Source of the DNA: Antedon bifida
Lineage: Eukaryota; Echinodermata; Crinoidea; Comatulida; Antedonidae
DNA length: 64,000 nt
Assembly: GCA_963402885.1 (NCBI GenBank)
Contig: OY727100.1
Location: 6,807,501 to 6,871,500 of the forward strand
Direction of reading: 5' to 3'
A program made the position numbers and the translations under genes. The number at the start of each line of letters is the position of its first letter. Positions within the stretch are counted from its first letter, which is position 1. Below, one piece after another: positions 12,384-27,663 of the stretch. The notes below the pieces were generated by a model, which saw nothing but the letters and a program-made list of their open reading frames with translations, made no database searches and was not told the DNA's origin.

Positions 12384-15300
12384 TTAATATCGTATTTAAA
12401 AACGTTTTAGACCATTTTGAACATTTCGACAAAACTTTTCACACAAAACATCAAAGTGTACAGAATAGCTTCAAATCGCATTTGGAGACGTTTTAGACCA
12501 TTTTGTGATTTTCGATAAAACTTGTTAACATAAAAACACCAAAGAGCTAAGAATATCTTCAAATCGCATTTGGAGACGTTTTAGACCATTTTGTGCATTT
12601 CGATGAAACTCTGTTACACAAAAACATCAAAGTGCTTAAAATCACATTTGAAACCGTTTTAGACCATTTTGAGCATTTCGATAAAACTTTTCACACAAAA
12701 ACAGCAAAGTGCACAAAATAGCTTAATATGGTATTTGAAAACGTTTTAGACCATTTTGAGCATTTCGACAAAACTTTTTCACACAAAACATCAAAGTGTA
12801 CAGAATAGCTTCAAATCGCATTTGGAGACGTTTTAGACCATTTTGTGATTTTCGAAAAAAACTTGTTAACATAAAAACACCAAAGTGCTTAGAATAGCTT
12901 CAAATCGCATTTGGAGACGTTTTTGACCATTTTGTGCATTTCGATGAAACTTTATTACACAAAAACATCAAAGTGCTTAAAATCACATTTGGAGACGTTT
13001 TAGACCATTTTGAGCATTTCGATAAAACTTTTCACACAAAAACGGCAAAGTGCACAAAATAGCTTAATATGGTATTTGAAAACGTTTTAGACCATTTTGA
13101 GCATTTCGACAAAACTTTTTCATACTAAACATCAAAGTGTACAGAATAGCTTCAAATCGCATTTGGAGACGTTTTAGACCATTTTTTGATTTTCGAACAA
13201 ACTTGTTAACATAAAAACTCCAAAGTGCTTAGAATAGCTTCAAATCGCATTTGGAGACGTTTTAGACCATTTTCTGATTTTCGAAAAAACTTGTTAACAT
13301 AAAAATACCAAAGTTTTAAGAATAGCTTCAAATCGCATTTGGAGACGTTTTAGACCATTTTGTGCATTTCGATGAAACTTGGTTACACAAAAACATCAAA
13401 GTGCTTAAAATCACATTAGAAACCGTTTTAGACCATTTTGAGCATTTCGATAAAACTTTTCACACAAAACATCAAAGTGTACAGAATAGCTTCAAATCGC
13501 ATTTGGAGACGTTTTAGACAATTTTGAGCATTTCGATAAAACTTTTAACACAAAAACATCAAAGAGCACAAAATAGCTTAATATCGTATTTAAAAACGTT
13601 TTAGACCATTTTGAGCATTTCAACAAAACTTTTCACACAAAACATCAAAGTGTACAGAATAGCTTCAAATCGCATTTGGAGACGTTTTAGACCATTTTGT
13701 GATTTTCGAAAAAACTTGTTAACATAAAAACACCAAAGAGCTAAGAATATCTTCAAATCGCATTTGGAGACGTTTTAGACCATTTTGTGCATTTCGATGA
13801 AACTTTGTTACACAAAAACATCAAAGTGCTTAAAATCACATTAGAAACCGTTTTAGACCATTTTGAGCATTTCGATAAAACTTTTCACACAAAACATCAA
13901 AGTGTACAGAATAGCTTCAAATCGCATTTGGAGACGTTTTAGACCATTTTGAGCATTTCGATAAAACTTTTCATACAAAAACATCAAAGAGCACAGAATA
14001 GCTTCAAATCGCATTTGGAGACGTTTTAGACCATTTTGTGATTTTCGAAAAAACTTGTTAACATAAAAACACCAAAGAGCTAAGAATATCTTTAAATCGC
14101 ATTTGGAGAGGTTTTAGACCATTTTGTGCATTTCGATGAAACTTTGTTACACAAAAACATCAAAGTGCTTAAAATCACATTTGGAGACGTTTTAGACCAT
14201 TTTGAGCATTTCGATAAAACTTTTCACACAAAAACAGCAAAGTGCACAAAATAGCTTAATATGGTATTTGAAAACGTTTTAGACCATTTTGAGCATTTAG
14301 ACAAAACTTTTTGATACTAAACATAAAAGTGTACAGAATAGCTTCAAATCGCATTTGGAGACGTTTTAAACCATTTTTTGATTTTCGAACAAACTTGTTA
14401 ACATAAAAACTCCAAAGTGCTGAGAATAGCTTCAAATCGCATTTGGAGACGTTTTAGACCATTTTCTGATTTTCGAAAAAACTTGTTAACATAAAAATAC
14501 CAAAGTTTTAAGAATAGCTTCAAATCGCATTTGGAGACGTTTTAGACCATTTTGTGCATTTCGATGAAACTTGGTTACACAAAAACATCAAAGTGCTTAA
14601 AATCACATTAGAAACCGTTTTAGACCATTTTGAGCATTTCGATAAAACTTTTCACACAAAAACATCAAAGAGCACAAAATAGCTTAATATCGTATTTGAA
14701 AACGTTTTAGACCATTTTGAGCATTTCGACAAAACTTTTTCATACTAAACATCAAAGTGTACAGAATAGCTTCAAATCGCATTTGGAGACGTTTTAGACA
14801 ATTTTGAGCATTTCGATAAAACTTTTCACACAAAAACATCAGAGAACACAAAATAGCTTAATATCGTATTTAAAAACGTTTTAGACCATTTTGAGCATTT
14901 CAACAAAACTTTTCACACAAAACATCAAAGTGTACAGAATAGCTTCAAATCGCATTTGGAGACGTTTTAGACCATTTTGTGATTGTCGAAAAAACTTGTT
15001 AACATAAAAACACCAAAGAGCTAAGAATATCTTCAAATCGCATTTGGAGACGTTTTAGACCATTTTGTGCATTTCGATGAAACTTTGTTACACAAAAACA
15101 TCAAAGTGCTTAAAATCACATTTGGAGACGTTTTAAACTATTTTGAGCATTTCGATAAAACTTTTCACACAAAAACAGCAAAGTGCACAAAATAGCTTAT
15201 TATGGTATTTGAAAACGTTTTAGACCATTTTGAGCATTTTGAGAAAACTTTTTCACACAAAATTTCAAAGTGTACAGAATAGCTTCAAATCGCATTAGAA

Positions 15301-15631
15301 AACGTTTTAGACCATTTTGAGCATTTCAATAAAACTTTTCACACGAAAACATCAATGTGCACAAAAGAGCTTAATATGGTATTTAAAAACGTTTTAAACC
15401 ATTTTGAGCATTTCGTTAAAACTTTTCACACAAAAACATCAAAGTGTACAGAATAGCTTCAAATCGCATTTGGAGACGTTTAAACCATTTTGTGATTTTT
15501 GAAAAAACTTGTTAACATAAAAACACCAAAGTGCTAAGAATAGCTTCAAATCGCATTTGGAGACGTTTTAGACAATTTTGAGCATTTCGATAAAACTTTT
15601 CACACAAAAACATAAAAGAGCACAAAATAGC
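12384..15631 (+). repeat. Block III (3248-bp block)
   Basis: The head and roughly the first 3.1 kb follow block I. Near 15560 the sequence jumps to the block tail, where an A monomer end is followed by gttttagacaattttgagc. Its length and content are repeated in block VII (27664-30911), at an offset of 15280. It carries the missing-in-block-I C monomer near 14190. Confidence 0.72.
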
Positions 15632-17084
15632 TTAATATCGTATTTAAAAACGTTTTAGACCATTTTGAACATTTCGACAAAACTTTTCACACAAAACATC
15701 AAAGTGTACAGAATAGCTTCAAATCGCATTTGGAGACGTTTTAGACCATTTTGTGATTTTCGATAAAACTTGTTAACATAAAAACACCAAAGAGCTAAGA
15801 ATATCTTCAAATCGCATTTGGAGACGTTTTAGACCATTTTGTGCATTTCGATGAAACTCTGTTACACAAAAACATCAAAGTGCTTAAAATCACATTTGAA
15901 ACCGTTTTAGACAATTTTGAGCATTTCGATAAAACTTTTCACACAAAAACATCAAAGAGCACAAAATAGCTTAATATCGTATTTAAAAACGTTTTAGACC
16001 ATTTTGAGCATTTCAACAAAACTTTTCACACAAAACATCAAAGTGTACAGAATAGCTTCAAATCGCATTTGGAGACGTTTTAGAACATTTTGTGATTTTC
16101 GAAAAAACTTGTTAACATAAAAACACCAAAGAGCTAAGAATATCTTCAAATCGCATTTGGAGACGTTTTAGACCATTTTGTGCATTTCGATGAAACTTTG
16201 TTACACAAAAACATCAAAGTGCTTAAAATCACATTTGGAGACGTTTTAAACTATTTTGAGCATTTCGATAAAACTTTTGACACAAAAACAGCAAAGTGCA
16301 CAAAATAGCTTATTATGGTATTTGAAAACGTTTTAGACCATTTTGAGCATTTTGAGAAAACTTTTTCACACAAAATTTCAAAGTGTACAGAATAGCTTCA
16401 AATCGCATTAGAAAACGTTTTAGACCATTTTGAGCATTTCAATAAAACTTTTCACACGAAAACATCAATGTGCACAAAAGAGCTTAATATGGTATTTAAA
16501 AACGTTTTAAACCATTTTGAGCATTTCGTTAAAACTTTTCACACAAAAACATTAAAGTGTACAGAATAGCTTCAAATCGCATTTGGAGACGTTTAAACCA
16601 TTTTGTGATTTTTGAAAAGACTTGTTAACATAAAAACACCAAAGTGCTAAGAATAGCTTCAAATCGCATTTGGAGACGTTTTAGACCATTTTGTAATTTT
16701 CGAAAAAACTTGTTGACATAAAAACACCAAAGTGCTAAGAATAGCTTCAAATCGCATTTGGAGACGTTTTAGACCATTTTGTAATTTTCGAAAAAACTTG
16801 GTTACACAAAAACATCAAAGTGCTAAGAATAGCTTCAAATCGCATTTGGAGACGTTTTAGACCATTTTGTGCATTTCGATGAAACTTGGTTACACAAAAA
16901 CATCAAAGTTCTTAAAATCACATTAGAAACCGTTTTAGACCATTTTGAGCATTTCGATAAAACTTTTCACACAAAACATCAAAGTGTACAGAATAGCTTC
17001 AAATCGCATTTGGAGACGTTTTAGACAATTTTGAGCATTTCGATAAAACTTTTCACACAAAAACATAAAAGAGCACAAAATAGC
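15632..17084 (+). repeat. Block IV (1453-bp block)
   Basis: This is the shortest block. About 270 bp of head (to about 15904) joins through a gacaattttgagc monomer to an interior and tail like those of block I. Block VIII (30912-32364) has the same length and the same joint. The matching lengths show that the deletion happened once and was then copied with its neighbours. Confidence 0.72.
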
Positions 17085-19382
17085 TTAATATCGTATTTAA
17101 AAACGTTTTAGACCATTTTGAACATTTCGACAAAACTTTTCACACAAAACATCAAAGTGTACAGAATAGCTTCAAATCGCATTTGGAGACGTTTTAGACC
17201 ATTTTGTGATTTTCGATAAAACTTGTTAACATAAAAACACCAAAGAGCTAAGAATATCTTCAAATCGCATTTGGAGACGTTTTAGACCATTTTGTGCATT
17301 TCGATGAAACTCTGTTACACAAAAACATCAAAGTGCTTAAAATCACATTTGAAACCGTTTTAGACCATTTTGAGCATTTCGATAAAACTTTTCACACAAA
17401 AACAGCAAAGTGCACAAAATAGCTTAATATGGTATTTGAAAACGTTTTAGACCATTTTGAGCATTTCGACAAAACTTTTTCACACAAAACATCAAAGTGT
17501 ACAGAATAGCTTCAAATCGCATTTGGAGACGTTTTAGACCATTTTGTGATTTTCGAAAAAAACTTGTTAACATAAAAACACCAAAGTGCTTAGAATAGCT
17601 TCAAATCGCATTTGGAGACGTTTTAGACCATTTTGTGCATTTCGATGAAACTTTATTACACAAAAACATCAAAGTGCTTAAAATCACATTTGGAGACGTT
17701 TTAGACCATTTTGAGCATTTCGATAAAACTTTTCACACAAAAACGGCAAAGTGCACAAAATAGCTTAATATGGTATTTGAAAACGTTTTAGACTATTTTG
17801 AGCATTTCGACAAAACTTTTTCATACTAAACATCAAAGTGTACAGAATAGCTTCAAATCGCATTTGGAGACGTTTTAGACCATTTTTTGATTTTCGAACA
17901 AACTTGTTAACATAAAAACTCCAAAGTGCTTAGAATAGCTTCAAATCGCATTTGGAGACGTTTTAGACCATTTTCTGATTTTCGAAAAAACTTGTTAACA
18001 TAAAAATACCAAAGTTTTAAGAATAGCTTCAAATCGCATTTGGAGACGTTTTAGACCATTTTGTGCATTTCGATGAAACTTGGTTACACAAAAACATCAA
18101 AGTGCTTAAAATCACATTAGAAACCGTTTTAGACCATTTTGAGCATTTCGATAAAACTTTTCACACAAAACATCAAAGTGTACAGAATAGCTTCAAATCG
18201 CATTTGGAGACGTTTTAGACAATTTTGAGCATTTCGATAAAACTTTTAACACAAAAACATCAAAGAGCACAAAATAGCTTAATATCGTATTTAAAAACGT
18301 TTTAGACCATTTTGAGCATTTCAACAAAACTTTTCACACAAAACATCAAAGTGTACAGAATAGCTTCAAATCGCATTTGGAGACGTTTTAGACCATTTTG
18401 TGATTTTCGAAAAAACTTGTTAACATAAAAACACCAAAGAGCTAAGAATATCTTCAAATCGCATTTGGAGACGTTTTAAACCATTTTGTGCATTTCGATG
18501 AAACTTTGTTACACAAAAACATCAAAGTGCTTAAAATCACATTAGAAACCGTTTTAGACCATTTTGAGCATTTCGATAAAACTTTTCACACAAAACATCA
18601 AACTGTACAGAATAGCTTCAAATCGCATTTGGAGACGTTTTAGACCATTTTGAGCATTTCGATAAAACTTTTCACACAAAAACATCAAAGAGCACAGAAT
18701 AGCTTCAAATCGCATTTGGAGACGTTTTAGACCATTTTGTGATTTTCGAAAAAACTTGTTAACATAAAAACACCAAAGAGCTAAGAATATCTTCAAATCG
18801 CATTTGGAGACGTTTTAGACCATTTTGTGCATTTCGATGAAACTTTGTTACACAAAAACATCAAAGTGCTTAAAATCACATTTGGAGACGTTTTAGACCA
18901 TTTTGAGCATTTCGATAAAACTTTTCACACAAAAACAGCAAAGTGCACAAAATAGCTTAATATGGTATTTGAAAACGTTTTAGACCATTTTGAGCATTTC
19001 GACAAAACTTTTTCATACTAAACATCAAAGTGTACAGAATAGCTTCAAATCGCATTTGGAGACGTTTTAGAACATTTTGTGATTTTCGAAAAAACTTGTT
19101 AACATAAAAACACCAAAGTGCTAAGAATAGCTTCAAATCGCATTTGGAGACGTTTTAGACCATTTTGTGCATTTCGATGAAACTTGGTTACACAAAAACA
19201 TCAAAGTTCTTAAAATCACATTAGAAACCGTTTTAGACCATTTTGAGCATTTCGATAAAACTTTTCACACAAAACATCAAAGTGTACAGAATAGCTTCAA
19301 ATCGCATTTGGAGACGTTTTAGACAATTTTGAGCATTTCGATAAAACTTTTCACACAAAAACATAAAAGAGCACAAAATAGC
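17085..19382 (+). repeat. Block V (2298-bp block)
   Basis: The head runs like blocks VI and IX up to about 18997, including the variant aactgtacag at 18600. It then jumps, through a D copy with catactaaac and an A copy with gaacattttgtgatt, to the block tail. It matches the start of block IX at an offset of 15280 until that jump. Its length is the offset between the neighbouring copies of the landmark at 18554 and 20852. Confidence 0.7.
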
Positions 19383-22300
19383 TTAATATCGTATTTAAAA
19401 ACGTTTTAGACCATTTTGAACATTTCGACAAAACTTTTCACACAAAACATCAAAGTGTACAGAATAGCTTCAAATCGCATTTGGAGACGTTTTAGACCAT
19501 TTTGTGATTTTCGATAAAACTTGTTAACATAAAAACACCAAAGAGCTAAGAATATCTTCAAATCGCATTTGGAGACGTTTTAGACCATTTTGTGCATTTC
19601 GATGAAACTCTGTTACACAAAAACATCAAAGTGCTTAAAATCACATTTGAAACCGTTTTAGACCATTTTGAGCATTTCGATAAAACTTTTCACACAAAAA
19701 CAGCAAAGTGCACAAAATAGCTTAATATGGTATTTGAAAACGTTTTAGACCATTTTGAGCATTTCGACAAAACTTTTTCACACAAAACATCAAAGTGTAC
19801 AGAATAGCTTCAAATCGCATTTGGAGACGTTTTAGACCATTTTGTGATTTTCGAAAAAAACTTGTTAACATAAAAACACCAAAGTGCTTAGAATAGCTTC
19901 AAATCGCATTTGGAGACGTTTTAGACCATTTTGTGCATTTCGATGAAACTTTATTACACAAAAACATCAAAGTGCTTAAAATCACATTTGGAGACGTTTT
20001 AGACCATTTTGAGCATTTCGATAAAACTTTTCACACAAAAACGGCAAAGTGCACAAAATAGCTTAATATGGTATTTGAAAACGTTTTAGACTATTTTGAG
20101 CATTTCGACAAAACTTTTTCATACTAAACATCAAAGTGTACAGAATAGCTTCAAATCGCATTTGGAGACGTTTTAGACCATTTTTTGATTTTCGAACAAA
20201 CTTGTTAACATAAAAACTCCAAAGTGCTTAGAATAGCTTCAAATCGCATTTGGAGACGTTTTAGACCATTTTCTGATTTTCGAAAAAACTTGTTAACATA
20301 AAAATACCAAAGTTTTAAGAATAGCTTCAAATCGCATTTGGAGACGTTTTAGACCATTTTGTGCATTTCGATGAAACTTGGTTACACAAAAACATCAAAG
20401 TGCTTAAAATCACATTAGAAACCGTTTTAGACCATTTTGAGCATTTCGATAAAACTTTTCACACAAAACATCAAAGTGTACAGAATAGCTTCAAATCGCA
20501 TTTGGAGACGTTTTAGACAATTTTGAGCATTTCGATAAAACTTTTAACACAAAAACATCAAAGAGCACAAAATAGCTTAATATCGTATTTAAAAACGTTT
20601 TAGACCATTTTGAGCATTTCAACAAAACTTTTCACACAAAACATCAAAGTGTACAGAATAGCTTCAAATCGCATTTGGAGACGTTTTAGACCATTTTGTG
20701 ATTTTCGAAAAAACTTGTTAACATAAAAACACCAAAGAGCTAAGAATATCTTCAAATCGCATTTGGAGACGTTTTAAACCATTTTGTGCATTTCGATGAA
20801 ACTTTGTTACACAAAAACATCAAAGTGCTTAAAATCACATTAGAAACCGTTTTAGACCATTTTGAGCATTTCGATAAAACTTTTCACACAAAACATCAAA
20901 CTGTACAGAATAGCTTCAAATCGCATTTGGAGACGTTTTAGACCATTTTGAGCATTTCGATAAAACTTTTCACACAAAAACATCAAAGAGCACAGAATAG
21001 CTTCAAATCGCATTTGGAGACGTTTTAGACCATTTTGTGATTTTCGAAAAAACTTGTTAACATAAAAACACCAAAGAGCTAAGAATATCTTCAAATCGCA
21101 TTTGGAGACGTTTTAGACCATTTTGTGCATTTCGATGAAACTTTGTTACACAAAAACATCAAAGTGCTTAAAATCACATTTGGAGACGTTTTAGACCATT
21201 TTGAGCATTTCGATAAAACTTTTCACACAAAAACAGCAAAGTGCACAAAATAGCTTAATATGGTATTTGAAAACGTTTTAGACCATTTTGAGCATTTAGA
21301 CAAAACTTTTTGATACTAAACATAAAAGTGTACAGAATAGCTTCAAATCGCATTTGGAGACGTTTTAAACCATTTTTTGATTTTCGAACAAACTTGTTAA
21401 CATAAAAACTCCAAAGTGCTGAGAATAGCTTCAAATCGCATTTGGAGACGTTTTAGACCATTTTCTGATTTTCGATGAAACTTGGTTACACAAAAACATC
21501 AAAGTGCTTAAAATCACATTAGAAACCGTTTTAGACCATTTTGAGCATTTCGATAAAACTTTTCACACAAAAACATCAAAGAGCACAAAATAGCTTAATA
21601 TCGTATTTGAAAACGTTTTAGACCATTTTGAGCATTTCGACAAAACTTTTTCATACTAAACATCAAAGTGTACAGAATAGCTTCAAATCGCATTTGGAGA
21701 CGTTTTAGACAATTTTGAGCATTTCGATAAAACTTTTCACACAAAAACATCAGAGAACACAAAATAGCTTAATATCGTATTTAAAAACGTTTTAGACCAT
21801 TTTGAGCATTTCAACAAAACTTTTCACACAAAACATCAAAGTGTACAGAATAGCTTCAAATCGCATTTGGAGACGTTTTAGACCATTTTGTGATTGTCGA
21901 AAAAACTTGTTAACATAAAAACACCAAAGAGCTAAGAATATCTTCAAATCGCATTTGGAGACGTTTTAGACCATTTTGTGCATTTCGATGAAACTTTGTT
22001 ACACAAAAACATCAAAGTGCTTAAAATCACATTTGGAGACGTTTTAAACTATTTTGAGCATTTCGATAAAACTTTTCACACAAAAACAGCAAAGTGCACA
22101 AAATAGCTTATTATGGTATTTGAAAACGTTTTAGACCATTTTGAGCATTTTGAGAAAACTTTTTCACACAAAATTTCAAAGTGTACAGAATAGCTTCAAA
22201 TCGCATTAGAAAAAGTTTTAGACCATTTTGAGCATTTCAATAAAACTTTTCACACGAAAACATCAATGTGCACAAAAGAGCTTAATATGGTATTTAAAAA

Positions 22301-25300
22301 TGTTTTAAACCATTTTGAGCATTTCGTTAAAACTTTTCACACAAAAACATCAAAGTGTACAGAATAGCTTCAAATCGCATTTGGAGACGTTTAAACCATT
22401 TTGTGATTTTTGAAAAAACTTGTTAACATAAAAACACCAAAGTGCTAAGAATAGCTTCAAATCGCATTTGGAGACGTTTTAGACCATTTTGTGATTTTCG
22501 AAAAAACTTGTTGACATAAAAACACCAAAGTGCTAAGAATAGCTTCAAATCGCATTTGGAGACGTTTTAGACCATTTTGTAATTTTCGAAAAAACTAGTT
22601 AACATAAAAACACCAAAGTGCTAAGAATAGCTTCAAATCGCATTTGGAGACGTTTTAAACCATTTTGTGATTTTCGAAAAAACTTGTTAACATAAAAACA
22701 CCAAAGTGCTTAGAATAGCTTCAAATCGCATTTGGAGACGTTTTAGACCATTTTGTGCATTTCGATGAAACTTGGTTACACAAAAACATCAAAGTGCTTA
22801 AAATCACATTTGAAACCGTTTTAGACCATTTTGAGCATTTCGATAAAACTTTTCACACAAAAACAGCAAAGTGCACAAAATAGCTTAATATGGTATTTGA
22901 AAACGTTTTAGACCATTTTGAGCATTTCGACAAAACTTTTTCATACTAAACATCAAAGTGTACAGAATAGCTTCAAGTCGCATTTGGAGACGTTTTAGAC
23001 CATTTTGTGATTTTCGAAAAAACTTGTTAACATAAAAACTACTAAGTGCTTAGAATAGCTTCAAATCGCATTTGGAGACGTTTTAGACCATTTTATGATT
23101 TTCGAAAAAACTTGTTAACATAAAAATACCAAAGTTCTAAGAATAGCTTCAAATCGCATTTGGAGACGTTTTAGACCATTTTGTGCATTTCGATGAAACT
23201 TGGTTACACAAAAACATCAAAGTGCTTAAAATCAAAATAGAAACCGTTTTAGACCATTTTGAGCATTTCGATAAAACTTTTCACACAAAAACATCAAAGA
23301 GCACAAAATAGCTTAATATCGTATTTAAAAACGTTTTAGACCATTTTGAACATTTCGACAAAACTTTTTCACACAAAACATCAAAGTGTACAGAATAGCT
23401 TCAAATCGCATTTGGAGACGTTTTAGACCATTTTGTGATTTTCGAAAAAACTTGTTAACATAAAAACACCAAAGTCCTTAGAATAGCTTCAAATCGCATT
23501 TGGAGACGTTTTAGACCATTTTGTGCATTTCGATGAAACTTTGTTACACAAAAACATCAAAGTGCTTAAAATCACATTTGGAGACGTTTTAAACCATTTT
23601 GAGCATTTCGATAAAACTTTTCACACAAAACATCAAAGTGTACAGAATAGCTTCAAATCGCATTTGGAGACGTTTTAGACAATTTTGAGCATTTCGATAA
23701 AACTTTTCACACAAAAACATCAAAGAGCACAAAATAGCTTAATATCGTATTTAAAAACGTTTTAGACCATTTTGAGCATTTCAACAAAACTTTTCACACA
23801 AAACATCAAAGTGTACAGAATAGCTTCAAATCGCATTTGGAGACGTTTTAGACCATTTTGTGATTTTCGAAAAAACTTGTTAACATAAAAACACCAAAGA
23901 GCTAAGAATATCTTCAAATCGCATTTGGAGACGTTTTAGACCATTTTGTGCATTTCGATGAAACTTTGTTACACAAAAACATCAAAGTGCTTAAAATCAC
24001 ATTAGAAACCGTTTTAGACCATTTTGAGCATTTCGATAAAACTTTTCACACAAAACATCAAAGTGTACAGAATAGCTTCAAATCGCATTTGGAGACGTTT
24101 TAGACCATTTTGAGCATTTCGATAAAACTTTTCACACAAAAACATCAAAGAGCACAGAATAGCTTCAAATCGCATTTGGAGACGTTTTAGACCATTTTGT
24201 GATTTTCGAAAAAACTTGTTAACATAAAAACACCAAAGAGCTAAGAATATCTTCAAATCGCATTTGGAGACGTTTTAGACCATTTTGTGCATTTCGATGA
24301 AACTTTGTTACACAAAAACATCAAAGTGCTTAAAATCACATTTGGAGACGTTTTAGACCATTTTGAGCATTTCGATAAAACTTTTCACACAAAAACAGCA
24401 AAGTGCACAAAATAGCTTAATATGGTATTTGAAAACGTTTTAGACCATTTTGAGCATTTAGACAAAACTTTTTGATACTAAACATAAAAGTGTACAGAAT
24501 AGCTTCAAATCGCATTTGGAGACGTTTTAAACCATTTTTTGATTTTCGAACAAACTTGTTAACATAAAAACTCCAAAGCGCTTAGAATAGCTTCAAATCG
24601 CATTTGGAGACGTTTTAGACCATTTTATGATTTTCGAAAAAACTTGTTAACATAAAAATACCAAAGTTTTAAGAATAGCTTCAAATCGCATTTGGAGATG
24701 TTTTAGACCATTTTGTGCATTTCGATGAAACTTGGTTACACAAAAACATCAAAGTGCTTAAAATCACATTAGAAACCGTTTTAGACCATTTTGAGCATTT
24801 CAATAAAACTTTTCACACAAAACATCAAAGTGTACAGAATAGCTTCAAATCGCATTTGGAGACGTTTTAGACAATTTTGAACATTTCGACAAAACTTTTT
24901 CACACAAAACATCAAAGTGTACAGAATAGCTTCAAATCGCATTTGGAGACGTTTTAGACCATTTTGTGATTTTCGAAAAAACTTGTTAACATAAAAACAC
25001 CAAAGTGCTTAGAATAGCTTCAAATCTCATTTGGAGACGTTTTAGACCATTTTGTGCATTTCGATGAAACTTGGTTACAGAAAAACATCTAAGTGCTTAA
25101 AATCACATTAGAAACCGTTTTAGACCATTTTGAGCATTTCGATAAAACTTTTCACACAAAACATCCAAGTGTACAGAATAGCTTCAAATCGCATTTGGAG
25201 ACGTTTTAGACCATTTTGTGATTTTCGAAAAAACTTGTTACCATAAAAACACCAAAGAGCTAAGAATATCTTCAAATCGCATTTGGAGACGTTTTAGACC

Positions 25301-27663
25301 ATTTTGTGCATTTCGATGAAACTCTGTTACACAAAAACATCAAAGTGCTTAAAATCACATTTGAAACCGTTTTAAACCATTTTGAGCATTTCGATAAAAC
25401 TTTTCACACAAAAACAGCAAAGTGCACAAAATAGCTTAATATGGTATTTGAAAACGTTTTAGACCATTTTGAGCATTTCGATAAAACTTTTCACACAAAA
25501 ACATCAAAGAGCACAAAATAGCTTAATATCGTATTTAAAAACGTTTTAGACCATTTTGAACATTTCGACAAAACTTTTTCACACAAAACATCGCAGTGTA
25601 CAGAATAGCTTCAAATCGCATTTGGAGACGTTTCAGACCATTTTGTGATTTTCGAAAAAACTTGTTAACATAAAAACACCAAAGTGCTTAGAATAGCTTC
25701 AAATCGCATTTGGAGACGTTTTAGACCATTTTGTGCATTTCGATGAAACTTGGTTACACAAAAACATCAAAGTGCTTAAAATCACATTAGAAACCGTTTT
25801 AGACCATTTTTAGCATTTCGCTAAAACTTTTCACACAAAAACATCAAAGAGCACAAAATAGCTTAATATCGTATTTAAAAACGTTTTAGACCATTTTGAG
25901 CATTTCAACAAAACTTTTCACACAAAACATCAAAGTGTACAGAATAGCTTCAAATCGCATTTGGAGACGTTTTAGACCATTTTGTGATTTTCGAAAAAAC
26001 TTGTTAACATAAAAACACCAAAGAGCTAAGAATATCTTCAAATCGCATTTGGAGACGTTTTAGACCATTTTGTGCATTTCGATGAAACTTTGTTACACAA
26101 AAACATCAAAGTGCTTAAAATCACATTTGGAGACGTTTTAAACTATTTTGAGCATTTCGATAAAACTTTTGACACAAAAACAGCAAAGTGCACAAAATAG
26201 CTTATTATGGTATTTGAAAACGTTTTAGACCATTTTGAGCATTTTGAGAAAACTTTTTCACACAAAATTTCATAGTGTACAGAATAGCTTCAAATCGCAT
26301 TAGAAAACGTTTTAGACCATTTTGAGCATTTCAATAAAACTTTTCACACGAAAACATCAATGTGCACAAAAGAGCTTAATATGGTATTTAAAAACGTTTT
26401 AAACCATTTTGAGCATTTCGTTAAAACTTTTCACACAAAAACATTAAAGTTTACAGAATAGCTTCAAATCGCATTTGGAGACGTTTAAACCATTTTGTGA
26501 TTTTTGAAAAAACTTGTTAACATAAAAACACCAAAGTGCTAAGAATAGCTTCAAATCGCATTTGCAGACGTTTTAGACCATTTTGTAATTTTCGAAAAAA
26601 CTTGTTAACATAAAAACACCAAAGTGCTAAGAATAGCTTCAAATCGCATTTGGAGACGTTTTAGACCATTTTGTGCATTTCGATGAAACTTGGTTACACA
26701 AAAACATCAAAGTGCTTAAAATCACATTAGAAACCGTTTTAGACCATTTTGAGCATTTCGATAAAACTTTTCACACGAAAACATCAATGTGTACAGAATA
26801 GCTTCAAATCGCATTTGGAGACGTTTTAGACAATTTTGAGCATTTCGATAAAACTTTCACACAAAAACAGCAAAGTGCACAAAATAGCTTATTATGGTAT
26901 TTGAAAACGTTTTAGACCATTTTGAGCATTTTGAGAAAACTTTTTCACACAAAATTTCAAAGTGTACAGAATAGCTTCAAATCGCATTAGAAAACGTTTT
27001 AGACCATTTTGAGCATTTCAATAAAACTTTTCACACAAAAACATCAATGTGCACAAAAGAGCTTAATATGGTATTTAAAAACGTTTTAAACCATTTTGAG
27101 CATTTCGTTAAAACTTTTCACACAAAAACATCAAAGTGTACAGAATAGCTTCAAATCGCATTTGGAGACGTTTAAACCATTTTGTGATTTTTGAAAAAAC
27201 TTGTTAACATAAAAACATCAATGTGTACAGAATAGCTTCAAATCGCATTTGGAGACGTTTTAGACCATTTTGTGATTTTCGAAAAAACTTGTTGACATAA
27301 AAACACCAAAGTGCTAAGAATAGCTTCAAATCGCATTTGGAGACGTTTTAGACCATTTTGTAATTTTCGAAAAAACTTGTTAACATAAAAACACCAAAGT
27401 GCTAAGAATAGCTTCAAATCGCATTTGGAGACGTTTTAGACCATTTTGTGCATTTCGATGAAACTTGGTTACACAAAAACATCAAAGTTCTTAAAATCAC
27501 ATTAGAAACCGTTTTAGACCATTTTGAGCATTTCGATAAAACTTTTCACACAAAACATCAAAGTGTACAGAATAGCTTCAAATCGCATTTGGAGACGTTT
27601 TAGACAATTTTGAGCATTTCGATAAAACTTTTCACAAAAAAACATAAAAGAGCACAAAATAGC
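19383..27663 (+). repeat. Block VI (8281-bp block)
   Basis: This is the second full-length block and is one base shorter than block I. The difference is explained by two whole-monomer events: block VI keeps the 87-bp monomer missing from block I near 1815, and lacks an 88-bp A monomer near 21475, where ctgattttcg runs directly into atgaaacttgg. From 22027 on it follows block I at an offset of 19381. Its first part is more like blocks V and IX than block I, so it is a mosaic. Private substitutions include an aaaagtttta change near 22212 and cttcaagtcg near 22975. Confidence 0.72.
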
